Source: Colwellia sp. MB02u-6 (GTDB taxonomy: Bacteria > Pseudomonadota > Gammaproteobacteria > Enterobacterales > Alteromonadaceae). From it: 64,000 nucleotides of DNA. Positions 46,849-57,718 of the stretch are shown one piece after another; the stretch's first letter is position 1, and the number at the start of each line of letters is the position of its first letter. Position numbers and translations under genes: made by a program. Where the stretch lies: contig NZ_JACGVG010000025.1 of the NCBI RefSeq assembly GCF_014077095.1, positions 1-64,000 on the forward strand, given 5' to 3'. The notes under the pieces were generated by a model. The model did no database searches, was not told the DNA's origin, and worked only from the letters and a program-made list of their open reading frames with translations.

Positions 46849-48264
46849 ATGCGAATTATTCACACTTCTGACTGGCACTTAGGCCAACATTTTTATGGCA
46901 AAAGTCGCGCACCTGAACATCAGCAATTCTTAAATTGGTTAATTGAACAATCAAAGAGCCAGCAGATTGACGCCATTATTGTCGCCGGTGATATTTTTGA
47001 TACCGGCACACCACCAAGTTATGCCCGTGAAATATATTTTGATTTTATCGCTAAGTTGCATCGAACACATTGCCAATTAGTGGTGTTGGCGGGAAATCAT
47101 GACTCAGTTGCCATGCTCACTGAGTCGCAAAAAATATTACAGCAGCTGTCCACACGAGTTATTTCTGCCGTGAGCGATAATATGGCCGAGCAAGTATTTG
47201 TGCTTAACAGCCTTAAAACTGAGCAGCAAGCGGTGATTTGCGCTATTCCATTTATTCGGCCACGCGATATTGTTAGAAGCTACGCTGGGCAATCGGCTAA
47301 TCAAAAGCAACGTTCACTGCAGCAAGCTATTACTGAACATTATCAAGGCTTATTTGAACAGGCGCAGAGCTTGTCGCAGCTTAACCAGGATGATGGCACT
47401 CGCTTGCCTATTATTGCTACCGGGCATTTAACCACCATTGGTGCATCAACGAGTGAGTCTGTGCGTGATATTTATATTGGCACCTTAGAAGCCTTTCCCG
47501 CTAGTGAATTTCCGGCGGCTGACTACATAGCTTTAGGCCATATACATCGACCACAAAAAGTGACCAAGAGTGAGCATATTCGTTATAGTGGCTCACCCAT
47601 CGCATTAAGTTTTGATGAAGCTAATACCCAAAAAAGTATTGTTATTGCAGAATTTAAAAATGGCGAGCTTAGCAATACAGTGCTGTGTAACGTGCCATGC
47701 TTTCAACCTTTGGCGATGGTAAAAACCCATTTAGAAACACTGTCTGAAGACATTACTAGTGTTGTTGAGTCGAAAAGCATTGCATTGAAAAATGAAGACT
47801 CAAGCATTGCAGAATCAATAAGTACAGAATCAATAAGTACAGAATCATCCAGTGCAGAAGCAAAAATCACCCATGATGAAAAATCAGCCAAAGAAAAAAT
47901 CTGGCTCGATATCGAAATTGAAAGTGCAGAATACTTACAAGATTTAAGCGCGCGCATTGAGCAAATAGTCAAAGAATTGCCCGTTGAAGTGTTATTAGTC
48001 AGACGCAGCAAAAAGTCCCGTCAACAAATGCCTAGTCATGAGAAGAAAGTCACCTTAAGTGAATTAAGTGTTCAAGAAGTATTTGACGCGCGGATGGCGC
48101 TAGAACCTTGGGATAGTGACGAGCAGCAACAACGTAAAACACGCTTAAATAGTTTATACCTTAATATTGCAGAACAAACACAACTGGCTAACTCAACCAA
48201 GCCATCGCTTTCAGAGCACAGTGAAGCACATAGTAGCTCGACCAGCAAAACTGAGCAAAAATAA
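46849..48264 (+). CDS. sbcD: Exonuclease subunit SbcD
   Basis: A 471-residue Mre11-type nuclease that works with SbcC to cut hairpins and DNA ends. Phosphoesterase motifs in order: [32 protein letters not shown] and [10 protein letters not shown] Ser/Glu insert with repeated [17 protein letters not shown] lies at about 320-350, before the C-terminal capping domain, and looks disordered. The ATG at 46849 matches the family start [10 protein letters not shown]. Its stop overlaps the sbcC start (TAATG). Confidence 0.94.
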   Translation: MRIIHTSDWHLGQHFYGKSRAPEHQQFLNWLIEQSKSQQIDAIIVAGDIFDTGTPPSYAREIYFDFIAKLHRTHCQLVVLAGNHDSVAMLTESQKILQQLSTRVISAVSDNMAEQVFVLNSLKTEQQAVICAIPFIRPRDIVRSYAGQSANQKQRSLQQAITEHYQGLFEQAQSLSQLNQDDGTRLPIIATGHLTTIGASTSESVRDIYIGTLEAFPASEFPAADYIALGHIHRPQKVTKSEHIRYSGSPIALSFDEANTQKSIVIAEFKNGELSNTVLCNVPCFQPLAMVKTHLETLSEDITSVVESKSIALKNEDSSIAESISTESISTESSSAEAKITHDEKSAKEKIWLDIEIESAEYLQDLSARIEQIVKELPVEVLLVRRSKKSRQQMPSHEKKVTLSELSVQEVFDARMALEPWDSDEQQQRKTRLNSLYLNIAEQTQLANSTKPSLSEHSEAHSSSTSKTEQK

Positions 48265-51200
48265 TGAAAATATTATCGCTACGCTTTGAAAATATCAATT
48301 CTTTAAAAGGTCATTGGAAAATTGACTTTACTCAGTCACCCTTTGACACCAGTGCGCTTTTTGCCATTATCGGCCCCACCGGCGCAGGTAAAACCACCAT
48401 ACTCGATGCCATGTGTTTGGCGTTATATCACCAAACACCACGACTTACTATTTCAGATAAGCAAAACCAGTTAATGACCCGCCATACCGCGAGTTGTTTA
48501 GCTGAGGTTGAATTTGAAGTTAAAGGTCAAGCCTATAGAGCCTTTTGGAGTCAGCGCCGAGCCAAAAATAGTGTCGAAGGCAATCTACAAAAACCAACTG
48601 CCGAGTTGGCAAAGTTAATCACTACAGGTGAACTTAATAGCGAAGGTAACAGTGGTATAACCTTAGGTGAAGCCGAAGTTATTGCCACTAAAGTTTCTGA
48701 TATTCGTACAGAAATAGCGCGATTAACCGGTTTGGATTTTTCTCGCTTTCGAAAATCTATGATGCTATCGCAAGGGGAGTTTGCTGCCTTTTTAAATGCA
48801 CCGGCGAATGAACGTGCCGATCTTTTAGAAGAGCTAACGGGTAGTGAAATTTATGGCGATATTTCAAAAACGGTATTTGAACAACATAAAGAGGCCAGTA
48901 ACGAGTTAAAATTATTGCAGGCTAAAAGCACGGGTATGCAACTATTAAGCGTCGAGCAACAACAGCAAATTAATGCTGAGCTAAACATGGTAACTTTGCA
49001 GCAGCAACCTTTTGAAGCACAAATAGCCCATTGGCAGCAAATTCGCAGTTGGTTGATAAACGTGCAACAAACCAATGAACAAAAATTACTTGCTGAGCAA
49101 CAACAAGCATCAGCACAGCAAAAACAGCACCACCATGCTACAGAGTTACAAGCGTTAGCTTTGTCAGAGCCAGCTGAAAATTTACGGGCTGATTACCAAC
49201 AGCACAATTATGTTAATCAACAGCTTGTTGAGCTCAATGAACAAGCGACCTTGCTTGAGGTTGATGTTAACGATAGTAAAAGCCATGTTGAACATGCTGA
49301 GCAGTCACTAACAGATTTTTTGTTATGCCATGAAAAACTGCTTGCCGAGCAAGATAAAACTGAGCAATTAATTGTTGAGCAAGTGCTACCGCTTGATAGC
49401 AAAATCAGTCAACTGAGCGAGCAAAAAATTCAACAAAGTGCACGAGCAAGTGCCGCCAACGAAGTGCTAACGCAAGCAACAGAGCAAAGCGCACAGTTAA
49501 CCGCACAACAGCAATTGCAGCGAGATAAAATCAACCACGCGCAAGGCATTATTGAGCAACAAGGGCATTTGGCAACATTGCCTGAGCATTTGCCATTATG
49601 GCGCAATATACTGGCTCAAATGGTCAATGATAAACAGCTTAGTTTTGAGCTGATCACGCAAAATAAAAACTTGCAAACACAAGCTAACTTATTGACTAAT
49701 GAACTGACTAAAGAGCAAGAGCAATTAGTTGAACTTGAAGCTGAATGTAAACAACAGCAAGTAAGCCTTAGTGCGAAAGAGGGCGATATAACCCAGCTAT
49801 TACAGCAAGTTCAGTGTCAAAATGAGCAAGCACTCAGTCAGCATTTACATGGCATGCAAGCCACTATTAATGAGCAAGCACAAGCACTACTTAACGCCCA
49901 ACGTTATCAAACTCTAAGCGCTGAATTGCAGGATATTGATAAAACACTTAATACAGATAATCAAAAATTAACCCACCTAGCTGAGCAGTTAACGCCTTTG
50001 CGTGAACATTATAAAAAGCAAAAAACAGCCTTGATTGACGTGCAGTTAATCGTAGATCAACAAAAAACTATTATGTCACTTAGTGCCCATAGAGCAAACT
50101 TACATGCCAATGAAGCTTGTCCCTTATGTGGCTCAGAGCAACACCCGGCCATTGCTGATTATCAGGCCCTAAGTGATGATGATTCAGTGGAAAGTGAACA
50201 TCAGCAGCGCTTAAAACAACTCACTATTGACTTAGAACAACTTGAACTGCAAGGTAAAAAATTATCTTCAGAGCAAGAGCGCTTAAAAGAAAGGTTTAAC
50301 TTAGTCACTGAAAATAAAGCAATAAAACAACAAGAACAGCAGTATTTAACTCAGCAGTGGTTAGCGCAGCGTGAGTTATTAAACATGGCTGTTGAATTAT
50401 CAGCATTTGAGCAAATAACAGCAGACATACAAACACGGCGACAAAATTTTGAGCAGTTAAATAATGTTAATAACCAATTGCAGCAATTAAAACAAGGGCA
50501 GCAACAGCAAGCTGAATTAGTTTCGAGGCTAGAAAAACAGTTAGTCAACTTAGTGAACTTGAGCCAAAATAAAACGGTGCAGTTAAGTCAAATTCAACAA
50601 CAAATCGTGCAAAATAAGCAAAACCTTATCGATAAACTTGCGCAAATAACGCAAGAGTGGCAAAAGTTAACGATGTTTATGCAAAGGTGTCAGTTAGTTA
50701 TGCCAGCATGCTTCACTGTTTTTAATCAAGTAGATACAGATAGTGATACAGATACGGATATTATCGATATTAACGCACCCAATCATATTATTACGCCTGA
50801 CAAATTTATTGATCTTGTGCCATTACAACAAGCTTGGCTAAATGAACTTGAGCAACAAAGTCATGCTTATCAAGCCGCCTTGTCTGCCGTGGCGACAGAT
50901 CATGAACAACTGCAACAAGTACAACAACAACTGGCGGTAATGCACAGTAAATTCGAACAACTGAGTGTGTCTAAGCAAAGCATAATAGCGGATTTAAGTC
51001 TGCTAGAAAAACAGCATAATGACGCTAAAGTGCAGCGCGAAAGCTTATTCGCCGCGCAAGATGTTCAACAAATACGCCAACAATTAAAACAACAGCAACA
51101 AGGTCAAGAGCAGCTACTTGTTAAGTGGCAAAATGCTGTTAATGAGCAGAAAAACCGCCAACAAAATATTGCGGGTAAGCTAAACGGCAATATTGAAGCG

Positions 51201-52238
51201 ATTAAGCGTTTAATGCCACAACAGCAAGCGGCCAAGCAAACTTGGCAAAAGCAATTAGCGGCTAGTGATTTTGACACTGAAGACGACTTTAAAGCGGCAT
51301 TGTTAACACAAGAACAGCGCAAGACCCTGAAAGCACAAGCGTTAACTATTGAGCAACAAACTCAACAAGCCAAGGCACAACTACAGCAAGTGCAACAACA
51401 ATTATCACAACTTGGCGAAGATAAAAACCAGCTGCAAGCGCAAACTAAGCAGCTGGTCAGCGCTATTGAAATGGGTGAAGATTTAGCCTGCAATAATGAG
51501 CTACTACTAAAAGATTTAATCTTTGGTGCAAACGTAGTAATAGACGATGACTTAGAGGTTGCTGAGTTTGATAATAAAGCCATTATTTGTTCTAACACCT
51601 TAAAGCAATTACAAATACGCCAAGGACAATTAAGCCAACAAATCAGCCAAGACCAACAACAGCGTTATGAACAACAAACATTACTTGATGAAATGCTTAA
51701 GCAACAAAATGAGCTTGACGATCTTGCTCACCTGAATGGTTTAATTGGCGCGGCTGATGGTGCTAAATTTAGACGTTTCGCCCAAGGCTTAACACTGTCT
51801 CATCTAGTTTATTTAGCCAACCAGCAGCTTAATCGCTTGCATGGTCGCTACCAATTACAACGTCAGCAATCTGACAACTTAGCATTAGAAGTGCTTGATA
51901 CTTGGCAAGCCGATAGTGTGCGTGACACTAAAACTTTATCGGGCGGTGAAAGTTTTTTAGTTAGTTTAGCGTTAGCACTGGCTTTATCAGATTTGGTGAG
52001 CGCAAAAACTAGTATTGATTCATTATTTCTTGATGAAGGTTTTGGCACCTTGGATAACGACACCCTAGAAATAGCACTGTCTGCGCTTGATTCATTAAAC
52101 GCGAGTGGCAAAATGATCGGCGTTATAAGCCATGTTGATGCCTTAAAAAAACGCATTGACGTGCAGATAGAAGTGAAGAAACAAAGTGGCTTGGGTTTGA
52201 GTGAATTAGCGGATTGTTATCGCTATCTTGGTGGTTAA
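48264..52238 (+). CDS. sbcC: Exonuclease subunit SbcC
   Basis: A 1324-residue Rad50-type ATPase. Walker A GPTGAGKT is at 37-44. Long Gln-rich coiled coils flank the zinc hook CPLC at about 619-622. The signature [19 protein letters not shown] is at about 1225 and Walker [13 protein letters not shown] at about 1252. It is larger than E. coli SbcC (1048 residues), mainly through longer Gln/Leu-rich coils. It overlaps sbcD by one base, so the two subunits are translationally coupled. Confidence 0.95.
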   Translation: MKILSLRFENINSLKGHWKIDFTQSPFDTSALFAIIGPTGAGKTTILDAMCLALYHQTPRLTISDKQNQLMTRHTASCLAEVEFEVKGQAYRAFWSQRRAKNSVEGNLQKPTAELAKLITTGELNSEGNSGITLGEAEVIATKVSDIRTEIARLTGLDFSRFRKSMMLSQGEFAAFLNAPANERADLLEELTGSEIYGDISKTVFEQHKEASNELKLLQAKSTGMQLLSVEQQQQINAELNMVTLQQQPFEAQIAHWQQIRSWLINVQQTNEQKLLAEQQQASAQQKQHHHATELQALALSEPAENLRADYQQHNYVNQQLVELNEQATLLEVDVNDSKSHVEHAEQSLTDFLLCHEKLLAEQDKTEQLIVEQVLPLDSKISQLSEQKIQQSARASAANEVLTQATEQSAQLTAQQQLQRDKINHAQGIIEQQGHLATLPEHLPLWRNILAQMVNDKQLSFELITQNKNLQTQANLLTNELTKEQEQLVELEAECKQQQVSLSAKEGDITQLLQQVQCQNEQALSQHLHGMQATINEQAQALLNAQRYQTLSAELQDIDKTLNTDNQKLTHLAEQLTPLREHYKKQKTALIDVQLIVDQQKTIMSLSAHRANLHANEACPLCGSEQHPAIADYQALSDDDSVESEHQQRLKQLTIDLEQLELQGKKLSSEQERLKERFNLVTENKAIKQQEQQYLTQQWLAQRELLNMAVELSAFEQITADIQTRRQNFEQLNNVNNQLQQLKQGQQQQAELVSRLEKQLVNLVNLSQNKTVQLSQIQQQIVQNKQNLIDKLAQITQEWQKLTMFMQRCQLVMPACFTVFNQVDTDSDTDTDIIDINAPNHIITPDKFIDLVPLQQAWLNELEQQSHAYQAALSAVATDHEQLQQVQQQLAVMHSKFEQLSVSKQSIIADLSLLEKQHNDAKVQRESLFAAQDVQQIRQQLKQQQQGQEQLLVKWQNAVNEQKNRQQNIAGKLNGNIEAIKRLMPQQQAAKQTWQKQLAASDFDTEDDFKAALLTQEQRKTLKAQALTIEQQTQQAKAQLQQVQQQLSQLGEDKNQLQAQTKQLVSAIEMGEDLACNNELLLKDLIFGANVVIDDDLEVAEFDNKAIICSNTLKQLQIRQGQLSQQISQDQQQRYEQQTLLDEMLKQQNELDDLAHLNGLIGAADGAKFRRFAQGLTLSHLVYLANQQLNRLHGRYQLQRQQSDNLALEVLDTWQADSVRDTKTLSGGESFLVSLALALALSDLVSAKTSIDSLFLDEGFGTLDNDTLEIALSALDSLNASGKMIGVISHVDALKKRIDVQIEVKKQSGLGLSELADCYRYLGG

Positions 52239-52315
52239 AACTGTATTGTTATTAAAGCTAAAGTAGTACTGTCAACTAGGGGGAACCACTAAGATAACAA
52301 TAGCTTAGGTGCCCC

Positions 52316-53076
52316 GTGAGCCAAGTGAAACTAAATCCGTCGGTTGTCATCGTTGGCGTAGGTATGACTGGTATATTAATGACCATTAAGCTACGCCAAG
52401 CCGACATTAACGATATTATTGTTTGAGCAAACAAAGATGCTATGGCGGCACATGGTGGGGGGAAACCTATCCTGGTGCCGCTTGTGATATACCGGCTCAT
52501 ATGTATATCTATTCATTTGAAGCGAATCCAAATTGGAGCCGATCTTTTTCTTGTCGACCAGAAATAAAGCAATATTTTGAGCACGTGGCTGACAAGTTGA
52601 CGTGAAACGTGACATACGCTTTAACGAAGAAGTTACCGACGGAAAATATAGTAAATGTAAATAGGCTGTCAAAAGCAGTAAAGATAAGAGCTATATTGCT
52701 AATTTTATTATTTGTGCGACCTGTATTCTACATCACCCTAAATTGTCCAGACGGCCCCGGCATAGATGACTTCAAAAGTGCTAAGTTTCATACTGCTCAG
52801 TGGGATCACAAGGTCAATATATCTGAGGCAACTCGTGTTGGCGTTATCTGCACTGGCTCAAGGGCGGCGCAAGCCATCTCTGAGCTAATTAAAGCTGGCG
52901 CCAAAGTTTGTGTTTTGCAGCGCATACCACAATGGATAATGCATTTATCCAACTTTAATTTTTCAATTACCATGCAAAAACTCATGACTCGCTATCCCGT
53001 TATGACAAAAATGCATCATAATGCAGGGAAATTCTTTTTAGAGCATATTTTATCAAAGCAGTCACAGGGCACTTGA
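52316..53076 (+). pseudogene. Decayed Baeyer-Villiger-type flavin monooxygenase
   Basis: A GTG start leads to a Rossmann dinucleotide motif (VVIVGVGMTG), then a TGA at about 52423. In the next frame come GGTWWGETYPGAACDIPAHM and SFEANPNWSRSF, followed by another break. A third frame carries GIDDFKSAKFHTAQWD, a near match to the class B monooxygenase fingerprint FxGxxxHxxxW, and the second nucleotide motif (VGVICTGSRAAQAI). It stops at 53076, well short of full length. At least two frameshifts and a truncation rule out function. Confidence 0.85.
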
Positions 53077-53166
53077 TACAACAAATGTACTGAATTTTTT
53101 GTATCAAGTTAACTTAACCTTGAGTATAAAAGATAAAGCCTTACGAGATAAATTAATAAGGATTTA

Positions 53167-53492
53167 ATGTTAACCCGAGATTTGATGGATTACTTTATCT
53201 GCCATTATGTCAATGCCCCAGATGAAGTGACTTTGGCACTAGTTAGCCCCCTGCAAACAAAAATATTAGTGAGTCACCAACAAGTTATATATTAATCCTA
53301 GGATATAATCCGCTTAGGGATGCTGGTATTTCTTATGCAGAACGACTAAAAGCTGCAGGTATTAAAACCTATCACGAACATTATGATGACTGCATGCATG
53401 GTTTTATTTCAGTCACTAAGTTAAGTACTCGCGCTATGAAAGCCACTCATCACTTGGCGGTGGCATTGACAGATTTAATGACTAACTACTAA
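53167..53492 (+). pseudogene. Decayed esterase/lipase (HSL-type alpha/beta hydrolase), 3' half
   Basis: The first part reads LTRDLMDYFICHYVNAPDEV, then LVSPLQTK before a frame break near 53270. After it come NPGYNPLRDAGISYAERLKA and HEHYDDCMHGFISVT, the Asp- and His-bearing C-terminal part of hormone-sensitive-lipase-like enzymes. The catalytic serine half is missing. It follows the monooxygenase remnant, a pairing known from ketone-degradation operons in which the monooxygenase makes an ester and the esterase opens it. Confidence 0.78.
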
Positions 53493-53938
53493 TTTAGCTG
53501 GCATTAGAGCTATTGACCGCTTAGCGACTTTTGTTATGAACGGCCATCTAGGGTCTTGGTGTTATCTGCTCAACTATCCGCTAAAGTTATTACTTTAAAC
53601 GCTCCTCTTAAAGTATTTCCCAGTGGTGCTAGTTAAGCTAGGGGACTATAAAAAGTAATCATAAAAATTTAAAATAAAGCTTTACTTTACTAATTGTTAA
53701 AGATATATTCTTAACGTTAATTATTCACATCTAGTCTATTTAACCGATTGTTTATAAAATCGCGTTTTGCCTTTCCCTTTCACAGTTAGTCATCACTTAA
53801 TTTATTAAGCTTAAATTATTGTCTGATTTTTCGAGTTTTTTATCGCAAAAAGTAGTTATTTTTTCAAATAAAAAAGTTCCACGATACAATAATATAGCTT
53901 TTGTTCATGCGTTTAAGCGCACTTTAAAAGAGTTTATT
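53493..53938. other. Interval without an intact gene
   Basis: The stretch to about 53640 still looks coding (for example KVITLNAPLKVFPSGAS before a stop) and may belong to the decayed operon. The rest is AT-rich and should contain the promoter of the small gene at 53939. Confidence 0.45.
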
Positions 53939-54106
53939 ATGTCTTATACATACCAAGGTACGATCTATTCGATCGCATCACCCGTTCGATCAATTTCTGT
54001 TAACAAAAATAATGTCGCAGTGACTGATAAAAACGGTACAAAACTGATTTCATTTACCAACGTAAATGAGTCAAAATCATTTCTAGCTTGGATTTACCAA
54101 AGCTAG
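53939..54106 (+). CDS. 55-residue uncharacterised protein
   Basis: A small basic soluble protein, mostly beta by pattern (YTYQGTIYSIASPVRSISVN, AVTDKNGTKLISF), ending FLAWIYQS. The ATG at 53939 follows AAAGAG and starts the region that looks folded; a longer frame from a TTG at 53819 adds an atypical leader. I do not recognise the family. No signal peptide or membrane segment is present. Confidence 0.55.
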   Translation: MSYTYQGTIYSIASPVRSISVNKNNVAVTDKNGTKLISFTNVNESKSFLAWIYQS

Positions 54107-54120
54107 AAAGTCAAACCTAC

Positions 54121-54885
54121 TTAACCAGAGTTATCCTTACCTAGTAACACCCGTTTGAGTTTTGTTTTTACTGAACGCCAATGCGTAACAGGTTGAGTTG
54201 GTGCTAGCGCTATCAAATGTTGCCATTGCTGTTCAGTTAATTGAACTTTTGCGCCATGCGCTAAAAGTACAGATTCAACTTTCAAGGCTTTAATTTTTAT
54301 CAGAGATTTATGATAGCGATTAGGGTAAAAAACTGGGTAGGGTGGAATAAATTCCCCCCTGACTTTAACCATTAAATCAGCAACATAAATTTGATCACTT
54401 ATTTGATGATGCAAAGATATATCTCGGTCAGTATGACCCTGGGTAAAGTGCACTTGCCAGTCTTCAAAACCAGGTAAAACTGCCTGATTAATAAGATAAT
54501 AATTCGGTATCAGCGAGCTTGAATAATAGATAAACTTTTTAGCTTTTTTATGACGACCCGCAACCCACAAAGTCAATAACATATCGGTTAAGTGCATTAA
54601 CTTACCGTCAACTCCTGAATACCATTGCCCTGGCACATTCGCCGCCGCTATTTTACAACCATATTTTTTACGTAATAGCTTTGCCGCTCCTGCGTGATCT
54701 GGGTGCATATGCGTAACAACAATTAAGGCAATATCCGACATCGAACGTTTAAGTTCGTTAAGGATAAAGTGTTCTAAAATATCAACATCAGCTCGGCAGC
54801 AACCATCAAGCAATAGCAGCTTATCTGGGTACTCAGCGAGATAAATATTTTGAATATAACCATTTAAGCAGTGTAATTTGAGCAT
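54121..54885 (-). CDS. MBL-fold metallohydrolase
   Basis: A 254-residue metallo-beta-lactamase-fold hydrolase. The metal motif is complete: THMHPDHAG (His59, His61, Asp63, His64). A further His lies in FTQGHTDRDISL, an Asp in QIYVADLMVK and a His in VLLAHGAKV. There is no signal peptide. The general layout fits the glyoxalase-II-like or quorum-lactonase-like groups, but the substrate cannot be told. It converges on the 55-residue gene with a 14-bp gap. Confidence 0.85.
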   Translation of the reverse strand: MLKLHCLNGYIQNIYLAEYPDKLLLLDGCCRADVDILEHFILNELKRSMSDIALIVVTHMHPDHAGAAKLLRKKYGCKIAAANVPGQWYSGVDGKLMHLTDMLLTLWVAGRHKKAKKFIYYSSSLIPNYYLINQAVLPGFEDWQVHFTQGHTDRDISLHHQISDQIYVADLMVKVRGEFIPPYPVFYPNRYHKSLIKIKALKVESVLLAHGAKVQLTEQQWQHLIALAPTQPVTHWRSVKTKLKRVLLGKDNSG

Positions 54886-55079
54886 AAAAGTGACTATGGT
54901 GACTTAGTTGTTATTAAACTACCTTGTTATTGATGAAGTATCAACAGGTTAGACCAGTCTGTGAGAAATTGTTTTATTTTCTGTATTACCGGCATTTAAT
55001 CGTTTAGTTAAACTGTAATGGTTTAATAAAACTGGAAGGATTTATAGCTTAAAATAAGTAAAATCTTAAAGGTATTCAA

Positions 55080-55295
55080 ATGACTAGGGGGGAAATTAGT
55101 TACCGTCCTAATCAAAAGCTACAATATGTCAAATTAATGGTAGAAGGAAACTATACCAACAAAAAATACAAGATATCTCAGGTGCCTGTGCCTCAGCCAA
55201 TACATATCAAAAGTAGTGGTTTTTTGGTGTTTAAAGTTAGCCGTACAAGAGCTCACTTAGGCACAAAAAATTATGTTCATTTATTATTTTTTTAA
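55080..55295 (+). pseudogene. Remnant of an IS3-type transposase orfA
   Basis: The first 33 codons (MTRGEISYRPNQKLQYVKLM, then VEGNYTNKK) resemble the start of IS3-family OrfA proteins. Around 55172 the frame is lost: the neighbouring frame reads ISGACASAN, like the helix-turn-helix of that family, and then stops. No second ORF or terminal repeats are visible, so only a short scar remains. Confidence 0.6.
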
Positions 55296-55322
55296 TTTAC
55301 TGTGTGTATTATAGCGTTAGAG

Positions 55323-56285
55323 CTATCGAACTTTACTTTTTTTGTGCTCATACATAGCTGCATCGGCATCTCGGATCATTTCTTCTATCGATCTATCTGT
55401 GTCATGCTTAAAATCTCTTACACCGACACTGTACTCAATTTTGTACGGTTTGTTTAAGGCTTCATTGGCTTTATCAATAGCGATAGCAAATCGCTCTAAC
55501 GCTAGATCAGCCTTGTCTTTGTCAGTGTCACTCAGCATAGCAATAAACTCATCCCCACCTAGGCGTCCGATCAAATCACAGTCACGGAATGAATTCAGCA
55601 TTATTTGTGCAAAGGTGATTAAGACAAAATCGCCTTCATGGTGACCATATTCATCATTAATATTCTTAAATTTATTTAGATCAAAAAATATAAATGACAT
55701 GGATATTTGATTACGTCGACATACTTTTAAACTATATTCGACCATAGTCATAAATCCCCGTCGGTTAGAAATCAGGGTTAATTCATCTAACGTAGCGAGT
55801 TGAATAGATTTAATTTCTTGCTCAATCATAGCGCCTAGATCTTTAAGTAACTGCTGATCTTCTTCGTCAAGATTTTTAGGTTTAGTATCGATAAGACATA
55901 AAGTACCAATATTAATTCCTTGGCTAAGCTTTAAAGGATAACCGGCGTAGAAACGAATGTTTGGCGCTTCAGTAACAAGAGGGTTGTCAAAAAACCGTTC
56001 ATCTTCAGAAGTATCTGGAACGATAAATAATCCATCTTGATTAATAGCATGTCCACAAAATGAGATATCACGAGGCGTTTCTGAAGCGTCAAGTCCTTGG
56101 CCAGACTTAAACCACTGACGGTCTTCATCAATTATACTGACCAGTGAAATGGATACGCCAAACATGCGCTTAGCCATACGAGTCACACGATCAAATCGCT
56201 CTTCATGTGATGTATCAAGGATTTTTAACGTTCTCAGCGCATGTAGTCGCTCGGCTTCATTTTTAGGGAATTGAGGCTTAATCAT
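55323..56285 (-). CDS. GAF-GGDEF diguanylate cyclase
   Basis: A 320-residue soluble protein. The N-terminal GAF domain (about 20-155) has the pattern FGVSISLVSIIDEDRQWFKS and ISFCGHAI seen in many GAF-GGDEF proteins. The GGDEF domain (about 165-320) has the signature RLGGDEF and an intact inhibitory RxxD (RDCD) five residues before it, so it should make c-di-GMP and be feedback-inhibited. It begins MIKPQFPKNEAERLHALRTL, a common start for this family. No partner gene adjoins. Confidence 0.92.
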   Translation of the reverse strand: MIKPQFPKNEAERLHALRTLKILDTSHEERFDRVTRMAKRMFGVSISLVSIIDEDRQWFKSGQGLDASETPRDISFCGHAINQDGLFIVPDTSEDERFFDNPLVTEAPNIRFYAGYPLKLSQGINIGTLCLIDTKPKNLDEEDQQLLKDLGAMIEQEIKSIQLATLDELTLISNRRGFMTMVEYSLKVCRRNQISMSFIFFDLNKFKNINDEYGHHEGDFVLITFAQIMLNSFRDCDLIGRLGGDEFIAMLSDTDKDKADLALERFAIAIDKANEALNKPYKIEYSVGVRDFKHDTDRSIEEMIRDADAAMYEHKKSKVR

Positions 56286-56869
56286 AGAGATCCAGTTAAT
56301 TTAAATATTTACTCTTTGAATTATATCAGTAAATCAACACAGTTTCTTTTAAAAATAAGAGCGATTTATAAGACTGGAATTACTTTCTGGAGCGTTTATT
56401 CTGTGGACCACAGCCTTAGCTATTGTCGTGATTACTTCAAAGTATCTGGTTACTTTTGATCCCTTGCTGTTTAATTTTTAACGCACATTTGATTGTGCTA
56501 ATACAGCTTTGCTAGGGTGCTAAATATGTGCCGTATGTAGTGGTCTTTTTCTGTAACTATCAGTAAAAATTCAACTTTTCGCGGTAAACTGAAGGTTATT
56601 GTCATTCACCATGACGCTAGAGAGAAAATATTGAATTAATTTATCCCAACGTAGTCGCCGTTCTAACGTCTGCTTAACCTAATGCTAAGATGTGAACGGT
56701 AATCTTATTTCAAAGCTGAAATATAGCCATTGAAATAATTTTCGCTCAGTGTTCAATTCATTAATTCAATTGGTATGACTATTTTGTTAAACTCTTTGAC
56801 AAAACTCATACACAATTTTTTGCCATTTTATGATGGCAGTTTAATGTTAAATACTTGTTTGGAAATAAA
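56286..56869. other. Gene-free interval
   Basis: About 580 bp between the divergent GGDEF and slyD genes. It should hold both promoters; I see no reading frame, repeat or RNA that I can defend. Confidence 0.5.
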
Positions 56870-57364
56870 ATGAAAATTACCGATAAAAGCGTTGTTCAGT
56901 TTCACTATATACTTAAAGATGAAACGGGTGTAGAAATAGAAAATTCATATGCTAATGAGCCACTAGCTTACCTACACGGTTACAAAAATATGTTAGTCGG
57001 CGTAGAAAACGCTTTAACAGGCAAAGAAACTGGTGATAAATTTTCAGTGACCTTACAGCCTGAAGAGGCTTATGGTGAGCGTAAAGAAGACGCTATTCAA
57101 CGTGTGCCGGTAAAACATATGCAAGGTTTAGTCTCGCCAAGTGCTAAATGGAAAGCGGGCATGACAGCTGTAGTTAACACTGACGATGGTCAACGCCAAG
57201 TGACTGTGGTTAAAGCGGGTAAATTTATGGTTACCGTTGATATTAATCCGCCATTAGCAGGTAAAGTACTGACTTTTGATTTAGACGTTACTGACGTACG
57301 TGAAGCAACGGCTGAAGAAGTCGAGCATGGTCACGCCCACGGCGCTGGCGGTCATCAGCACTAA
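56870..57364 (+). CDS. slyD: SlyD FKBP-type peptidyl-prolyl isomerase
   Basis: A 164-residue FKBP-type PPIase and chaperone. The FKBP part is split by the insert-in-flap domain, as in SlyD (PLAYLHGYKNMLVGVENALT, then EEAYGER, then the flap from RVPVKHM). The tail HGHAHGAGGHQH is His-rich and would bind nickel or zinc, linking it to metallocentre assembly, though it is shorter than in E. coli. The ATG at 56870 (MKITDKSVVQFHY) follows TTTGGAAAT. It is monocistronic, with its own terminator. Confidence 0.92.
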   Translation: MKITDKSVVQFHYILKDETGVEIENSYANEPLAYLHGYKNMLVGVENALTGKETGDKFSVTLQPEEAYGERKEDAIQRVPVKHMQGLVSPSAKWKAGMTAVVNTDDGQRQVTVVKAGKFMVTVDINPPLAGKVLTFDLDVTDVREATAEEVEHGHAHGAGGHQH

Positions 57365-57390
57365 GCGATGTAATTAACAAAATATCTTTA

Positions 57391-57416
57391 AAAAGCCGAC
57401 ATAAGTCGGCTTTTTT
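57391..57416 (+). terminator. Rho-independent terminator of slyD
   Basis: AAAAGCCGAC-ATAA-GTCGGCTTTT, a ten-pair stem with six T residues, 27 bp after the stop. Confidence 0.93.
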
Positions 57417-57502
57417 ATGCTCAGGACGAGCGGTATGCTGCGATCACATGGATGTGAAAGAGCAGTGATGCTCAGGACGAGCGGTATGCTGCGATCACAT
57501 GG
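57417..57502. repeat. 35-bp perfect direct repeat
   Basis: The same 35 bases (starting ATGCTCAGGACGAGCGG) occur at 57417-57451 and 57468-57502, a period of 51 bp. The surrounding bases to about 57570 (GATGTGAAAGAGCAGTGATG and similar) look like the same GC-richer element, and GATGTCAAAGAGCAG recurs at about 57553. It begins directly at the slyD terminator. Confidence 0.93.
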
Positions 57503-57718
57503 CCGTTTCTAGGCATCCATTGCTCCATGGCATGAGTACATCACTGTGCGTCGATGTCAAAGAGCAGCGAGCTTCCCTTTAGCTGTTATTGAACTGAATA
57601 AACTTTCCGTTTATCGAATTCATATTATATTTTTTTACGATACTGTTAAGGTAAGTTCTCCATTTAGTGCGATTTTTATAATACCTTCAGGTCATCCAAT
57701 AACAATAAGGTCCAGAAT

